NCBI GenBank assembly: GCA_002898215.1
Contig: BEIF01000002.1
Coordinates: 62,001 to 126,000 of the forward strand
Source: a bacterium HR29
GTDB taxonomy: Bacteria; Chloroflexota; Dehalococcoidia; Tepidiformales; Tepidiformaceae
Reading direction: 5' to 3'
Length of the DNA stretch: 64,000 nt
Shown in pieces: positions 60,125 to 64,000 of this stretch (position 1 is its first letter; every line of letters starts with the position of its first letter). Both the position numbers and the translations under genes were made by a program. Under the pieces are notes generated by a model that did not search any database, was not told the origin of the DNA, and saw only the letters and a program-made list of their open reading frames with translations.

Positions 60125-60600
60125 TTCCGCCCGGTTACGAGGGCGGGTCCGGAGCCGGACGGTTCCGCTCGCGGCTCTCCGTTCCTGAGCGCAGCGCGGG
60201 CGCGCGATTCGGCGTCGCCGCGGGCGGTGAATCGGAACCCTTCGTCAGAAAGAACGGAGGGCGGACGGTCGCCCCATCGACCACGGCGAGACCGGGGGCG
60301 GTGTCGGGCGCGCAAGGGAGTGCCCAGTCTCCGGCGCACGTTTGTCGGGATGCTGGCGCGGGAGCGCGTGGCAGCTCGGCCCCGCGCGGCCCCTTCCGTT
60401 CGGTCTCCGGCGAATCCGCCACCCCCGCTCGTGCTTGGGTGAACGCGTACTCGGGTTCACCCGGAGGCCGGGCGAGGGTCCCCCCGCTGTCGACGCGCCG
60501 ACCGGGGAGAGGTCGGCCAGGACGACAGGTAGGTGGACGTGTTGCGTTCGCGGCCGGGCTCCGCTGCCGCAGGCGTGGGCCGGTTACGGTCATGCTCCTC

Positions 60601-60628
60601 TTGACAAACTCGAACGCCCTCCTAATGT
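60601..60628 (+). promoter_or_regulatory. sigma70-like promoter TTGACA-N16-TAATGT
   Basis: A consensus -35 and a good -10, 16 bases apart, in a short AT-rich stretch. It is the best full promoter in the window besides that of rplJ. Confidence 0.65.
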
Positions 60629-60653
60629 CTCCTCTGTCGGTCAACAAACTCGA
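60604..60653 (+). repeat. Direct repeats ACAAACTCGA, 40 bases apart
   Basis: Copies at 60604-60613 and 60644-60653, the first covering the -35 box; flanking bases also match (ACAAACTCGAAC/ACAAACTCGACC). The 40-base spacing is close to four DNA turns, suggesting a pair of binding sites for one regulator. Confidence 0.5.
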
Positions 60654-60996
60654 CCATCGAGACGTCGGGCGATGGCGGGTTCGCGCGGAGGGGTTGGTCG
60701 GGGTGCGTTGCGCCTGATTAGTCGCGCTGCGCGCCTGCTCCGTGCACCCCGAAGCCGGCCATCGAAGGTAGGGAGTACGGCCCCCGCTTCGGTCGGGCTC
60801 GGCCCCGCGGCCGGTCCTGGCGACCGAGCGAGGAGCAGCTCCCGCCCAGAGGCCCATCCGGGTGAGGCCGCTGGCGGGAGGGCTCCGCCCGAGAGGGTCC
60901 GAGGCTCCTTGGCGCGAACCACGGTTGCAGTTCCCGCTGCCATCGAGGCCGAGCCGCTTCGGTGGGAACCAGCAATCTCACGGGAAGGAGAACGCG

Positions 60997-61482
60997 ATGC
61001 TGGCCGACCGCTTTACCCAAATCTTCCGCGAGGAGCACCGGCAAGTCCGCGACCTTCTGCTCGACCTGATTCAGGCCTTCCAGGACCGCGACCTGTCCCG
61101 GGCACGGGAGCGCCTCGGGCGGGTAGCCGCCCTGACCGGCCCTCACTTCCGCCACGAGGAGGAGGCGCTCTACCCCGCGCTGACCAGCCTGTTCGGCGAT
61201 GGCTACGTCGAGGAGCTCTTCCGGGCTCACGACCGGGCCATTGCCGGCGCCCGCCGTCTGGTGGAGCTGGCAGAGAAGGCCGAGCTCTCCGAAGAGGAGG
61301 TGGCCGAAGCCGTGGGGATTGCGAGGGGGATCCTGCCTCACGTGAGCGACTGCGACGGCCTCTCCATCATGGTCGAGCGGCTGCCGGAGGAAAGGGTGCA
61401 GGCGATCCTCGACCGGCGAGAGGAGTCGCTGGCCGCCGGCCTCGACCTGCTTCGCTGGGCGGAGACCGTCCGGGGGCGCTGA
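60997..61482 (+). CDS. Hemerythrin-domain protein
   Basis: The 161-residue four-helix protein has likely iron ligands in EEHRQVRD, PHFRHEEEALYP, AHDRAIAGAR and ILPHVSDCDGL, resembling hemerythrin HHE-cation-binding proteins. It may sense or store O2, NO or reactive species. A ribosome site GGGAAGGAGA lies before the ATG. It follows the long structured leader at 60629-60996, which suggests post-transcriptional control. Confidence 0.85.
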   Translation: MLADRFTQIFREEHRQVRDLLLDLIQAFQDRDLSRARERLGRVAALTGPHFRHEEEALYPALTSLFGDGYVEELFRAHDRAIAGARRLVELAEKAELSEEEVAEAVGIARGILPHVSDCDGLSIMVERLPEERVQAILDRREESLAAGLDLLRWAETVRGR

Positions 61483-61677
61483 CCAGGTCGCGGGTTCCGC
61501 ATCTGGCGTGAAGTCGCAGGGTCGCCGCGGTGAAGGCCGAAACGCCCTGCTCCGGTCGGCTTGGCTCGGGCGCGATGGGTGAGGTGGCCGAGGGAGTGCT
61601 GCGTCACGCGTCGGCTGAGAGCCTCCGAGTTCGACCAGGCCCGACCCCTGGCCTTCCGCCGCGTCGGCTCTCTCCGC

Positions 61678-61683
61678 TACGAT
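61678..61683 (+). promoter_or_regulatory. -10 box TACGAT for clpS
   Basis: It ends eight bases before the ATG at 61692. Confidence 0.45.
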
Positions 61684-61691
61684 CCCAGGCG

Positions 61692-62021
61692 ATGGCGACC
61701 GAAACGGTCATCCGGCCCGAAATCGAACAGCAGGAGAGCACGGGCGAATCGCGCGAGCCGCTGTTCCACCTCATCCTGCTGGACGACGACGAGCATACCT
61801 ACCAGTACGTGGTAGTGATGCTGAACCGCATCTTCGGGTATTCACCGGAGAAAGGCTTCGCCATCGCCTGCATGGTGGATAGCCAGGGCCAGGCGATCGT
61901 GATGACAGGTCCCAAGGAGCAGGTGCTGGAGAAGCAGCGCGCCATCCATAGCTTCGGGGCCGACCCCTGGATGCCCACCTCCAAGGGGAGCATGACGGCC
62001 ATCATCGAGCCAGCAGGTTGA
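61692..62021 (+). CDS. clpS: ClpS-like ATP-dependent Clp protease adaptor
   Basis: The 109-residue protein has the ClpS core: FHLILLDDDEHTYQYVVVMLNRIFGYSPEKGFAIACMVDSQGQAIV and the ending QRAIHSFGADP. ClpS binds the N-degron side chain and delivers proteins to ClpA/C. The N-terminal arm is longer and acidic. clpA/clpC is not adjacent. The ATG is set by the TACGAT box eight bases upstream. Confidence 0.9.
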   Translation: MATETVIRPEIEQQESTGESREPLFHLILLDDDEHTYQYVVVMLNRIFGYSPEKGFAIACMVDSQGQAIVMTGPKEQVLEKQRAIHSFGADPWMPTSKGSMTAIIEPAG

Positions 62022-62024
62022 GGG

Positions 62025-63167
62025 TTAGCGGAGCGTCCGCAGAAGGCGGCGTAGCCGGACGAGCGACTCGAGGGAGTTCGCCGGCAGGAAGTGGTCGACC
62101 CAGGGCAACGCCGCTGCCATGCCGGCAGCGGTAGGCTCGTAGCCCGGGTGGCCTTTGAGTGGATTGAGCCAGAGGATGCGGAAGGACCGCCGCCGAAGTT
62201 CGGCCATCTGCGTCGAGAGCCGGGCTGGGTCGCCGCGCTCCCACCCGTCGCTCAGGATGAGCACCACCGTTCGAGACCCCAGCAGTCGCCGCCCGTGACG
62301 GAGGAGGAACTCTTCCAGGCAGGCGGCGATCGCTGTCCCTCCGCTCCATGCTGCGGTGGCCCGGCTGAGGGCCGCGGCCGCGGCCTCGAACCGCCGCCGG
62401 CGCAACAGGGGGGTCAGCTCGAAGAGGCGGGTGCTGAAGGCGAAGGTATGGACGTCGCCTCGCTCGCGCTGCAGCGCGTGCAGGAACTGCAGCAGGAACC
62501 CGGCGTACCGGTCCATCGAGCCGGAGACGTCGCAGAGGGCCACGAGGCGCAGCCGTTCCCGTCGCCGCCGCATCCGCTGGAGGTCGAGGAGCTCCCCGCC
62601 CGTCCGCTGCGCCCGCCGCATCGAACGGCGGACGTCGACCAGCGGCCCCGATGCCGAACGCTCGAAGCGCCGGCTGGGGGCCGTTGCCAGAACAGGAGCG
62701 AGCTTCGCCACTTCGCGCCGCACCCGCGCTGCCTCCGCAGGGGAGAGGTCGAGGAAGTCCTTCCGCACCAGGAGGTCGGTGTCGCCGGCGGTCGCCTCGA
62801 AGCCGGGCAGAATCGACGCGCCTTCCTCCCGGTCGAACCTCTCAAGCGGCAGGGTCACGGGGACGTAGGCGGCGGCGGGCGGCCGCGGCTGCTCCTGCAG
62901 CGTCGGCCTGAGCCGCTCCCCCGCTTCCTCCTCGGCGGACTGTCCGAAGAACCGCTCGAAAACGGCATCGAAGATGGGAAGTTCTTCCGGGGCAGTTACC
63001 GAGAGCGCCCGCAGGGCCGCGCGGAACGCCTCCCGGTCGGTGGGGTCGATGACGCCGAGCGCACGCACGGCCTCGACCGCCCGCGCCGGCGTGACCGCCA
63101 GCCCCTCGCGGCGGAGAGCGCGGCAGAAGGAGAGGACGCGGGCGGAGAGGCTGCCGCGGGGGTCCAT
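62025..63167 (-). CDS. VWA-containing CoxE-like protein
   Basis: The 380-residue protein has a helical N-terminal region (about 1-180) and a VWA domain (about 200-370) with the MIDAS motif CDVSGSMDRY (DxSxS) and later GGTAI and LILSDGWERGD. CoxE-like proteins usually act with a MoxR-type ATPase in maturation of molybdenum hydroxylases (CO-dehydrogenase-like); no MoxR gene or Mo-enzyme is in the window. It lies 13 bases after the CaiB gene on the same strand. Confidence 0.88.
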   Translation of the reverse strand: MDPRGSLSARVLSFCRALRREGLAVTPARAVEAVRALGVIDPTDREAFRAALRALSVTAPEELPIFDAVFERFFGQSAEEEAGERLRPTLQEQPRPPAAAYVPVTLPLERFDREEGASILPGFEATAGDTDLLVRKDFLDLSPAEAARVRREVAKLAPVLATAPSRRFERSASGPLVDVRRSMRRAQRTGGELLDLQRMRRRRERLRLVALCDVSGSMDRYAGFLLQFLHALQRERGDVHTFAFSTRLFELTPLLRRRRFEAAAAALSRATAAWSGGTAIAACLEEFLLRHGRRLLGSRTVVLILSDGWERGDPARLSTQMAELRRRSFRILWLNPLKGHPGYEPTAAGMAAALPWVDHFLPANSLESLVRLRRLLRTLR

Positions 63168-63180
63168 CGCTCCGATGCTC

Positions 63181-64000
63181 CTATGATGCGGCCGCCGCTC
63201 CGCGCTCGGCGAGTTCGGCTAGCACCTCCTCGGTGTGCTCGCCGAGGAGGGGCGGCCGCCGCGTGAACCCCGCCGGCGTTCGTGACCACTCGGCGTAGCT
63301 CCTCACGAGGGTGAGCGGCCCGAATTGGGGGTGCTCGCACTCCCAGAAGAGGCCGTTCTCGCGGTGCCACGGGCTGGCGAAGATCTCCTCGATGCGGAGG
63401 GCGGGGGCGCAGGGGACGCCGCGGGCCAGGAGCCGCTCGAGGGCGTCGTCCCGTTCCATCTCCGCGAACACCTCCGCTAGGAGGGAGGCCAGCGGGCCGT
63501 CGTTGGACTGCTGGAGGGCATCACGAGCGAGGAACCGTCCTGCCCATTCGGGATGCCCGAGGGCGGCGCACAGTTGGTGAAATTCCTCCTCCCGCCGACA
63601 GACGATCGCCAGCCAGCCGTCGCGGCACCGGTAGAGGCGGTCGAGGGCGCGGATGCCGGGGAAGTCGCGCCCGCCCTTCGCCGGCGCCGGCCGCCCCGCA
63701 TACCAGGTGAGTTCGCCCGATTGGAAGAGGATGCTCTGGGCCGCGAGGGAGGTTTCCACCCGCTGCCCGCGCCCCGTGCGCTCGCGAGCGAAGAGGGCGG
63801 CGAGGATGCCGAAGGCCGCCACCATGGATGTGGCCGTGTCGTTCACCGGGATCTGGTGGAAGACGGGCTCGTCGTCGCCCCCTTGGGCGGCCATCAGCCC
63901 GCTCTGCGCCTGGAGCAGCGGGTCGAACCCCGGCAGGGACGCCATCGGACCGGTGCTGCCGTAGCCTGTCACCGAGGCCTGAACGATGCGCGGGTTCCGG
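63181..64000 (-). CDS. CaiB/BaiF-type (family III) CoA transferase, N-terminal part outside window
   Basis: The frame is open to the right edge (NPRIVQASVTGYG just inside), so the N-terminus with the catalytic Asp is missing or only partly visible. The visible part has SVTGYGSTGPMASLPGFDPLLQAQSGLMAAQG, RTGRGQRVETSLAAQSILFQ and the C-terminal GVPCAPALRIEEIFASPWHRENG and PPLLGEHTEEVLAEL, typical of CaiB enzymes that move CoA between carboxylates. Upstream context is unseen. Confidence 0.92.
   Translation of the reverse strand, partial: RNPRIVQASVTGYGSTGPMASLPGFDPLLQAQSGLMAAQGGDDEPVFHQIPVNDTATSMVAAFGILAALFARERTGRGQRVETSLAAQSILFQSGELTWYAGRPAPAKGGRDFPGIRALDRLYRCRDGWLAIVCRREEEFHQLCAALGHPEWAGRFLARDALQQSNDGPLASLLAEVFAEMERDDALERLLARGVPCAPALRIEEIFASPWHRENGLFWECEHPQFGPLTLVRSYAEWSRTPAGFTRRPPLLGEHTEEVLAELAERGAAAAS

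Larger units (their letters stand above)
60125..60996. other. Long intergenic block with promoter and structured leader
   Basis: No credible gene is seen. It contains the promoter at 60601-60628, phased direct repeats, and several hairpins: GGGTGAAC/GTTCACCC (60437-60462), GCCGACC/GGTCGGC (60497-60517) and GGGGTGC/GCACCCC (60700-60750). About 370 bases lie between the promoter and the hemerythrin gene, far more than usual in this window. Confidence 0.55.

Noticed and set aside
57064-60996. RNase P, tmRNA or SRP RNA in the long spacers
   Set aside because: None of the universally conserved core motifs could be found on either strand.
1-64000. CRISPR array or tRNA genes
   Set aside because: No regularly spaced repeats and no convincing tRNA T-loop/acceptor pairs were seen.
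1-64000. Long open frames on the strand opposite real genes
   Set aside because: They are Arg/Pro/Gly-rich shadows caused by high GC content, lacking family signatures and overlapping well-supported genes.

Overview
The window is GC-rich, compact bacterial chromosome (I estimate about 70% G+C by eye). No rRNA, tRNA, CRISPR array, insertion sequence or prophage was seen. The organism is probably an aerobic or facultative heterotroph with acyl-CoA metabolism and c-di-GMP signalling. Secreted proteins with Pro/Thr (PTPT) linkers, LysM lipoproteins, and -10 boxes lying almost on top of start codons recall Chloroflexota (Tepidiforma-like lineages). That placement is inference: the window holds no decisive phylogenetic marker apart from rplJ/rplL.

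Layout. 1-6.8 kb: the tail of a secreted serine protease, a LOG-family enzyme, a GGDEF/EAL protein, a PEBP-fold lipoprotein, an anion permease, a decayed gene and a LysM/polysaccharide-deacetylase lipoprotein. 6.8-16.9 kb: a ClC channel with CBS and RCK-C modules, a cobalamin-binding-like protein, alpha/beta hydrolases, biotin ligase, a URO-D-like protein, an exonuclease-BRCT fusion and small metabolic genes. 16.9-29.4 kb: acyl-CoA dehydrogenase, MarR regulator, DinB-fold protein, AMIN-like lipoprotein, beta-lactamase-like hydrolase, P450, a PAS/GGDEF cyclase, moaC and peroxiredoxin. 29.6-34.0 kb: a minus-strand group (acyl-CoA dehydrogenase, MaoC hydratase, metallo-hydrolase, LLM flavin oxidoreductase) that looks like a CoA-ester or xenobiotic degradation set. 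34.2-45.3 kb: a KefB-like antiporter with a DnaJ-type zinc finger, rplJ-rplL with its L10 leader and promoter, a CitE-like lyase, CoA transferase, Hsp20, thioesterase, HxlR regulator, SDR, a second PEBP protein and ADP-ribosylglycohydrolase.

45.6-55.2 kb: a methyltransferase, then a five-gene minus-strand Ser/Thr phosphosignalling cassette. Its order is transmembrane kinase, FHA-transmembrane-HtrA-like protease, PP2C phosphatase, FHA protein, transmembrane FHA protein. A peptide-type ABC importer operon follows (Tat-exported lipoprotein and two permeases, no ATPase). 55.4-64 kb: an atypical OmpR-like regulator, inorganic pyrophosphatase, a zinc-finger/LysM membrane protein, RadC, hemerythrin, ClpS, a CoxE-like VWA protein and the truncated end of a CaiB-type CoA transferase.

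The most interesting items are the kinase/FHA/phosphatase/protease cassette, the antiporter-zinc-finger fusion, a CIRCE-like element beside marR, a structured leader with phased direct repeats before hemerythrin, and a recurrent TANNNT box 6-12 bases before start codons, which implies widespread leaderless transcription.
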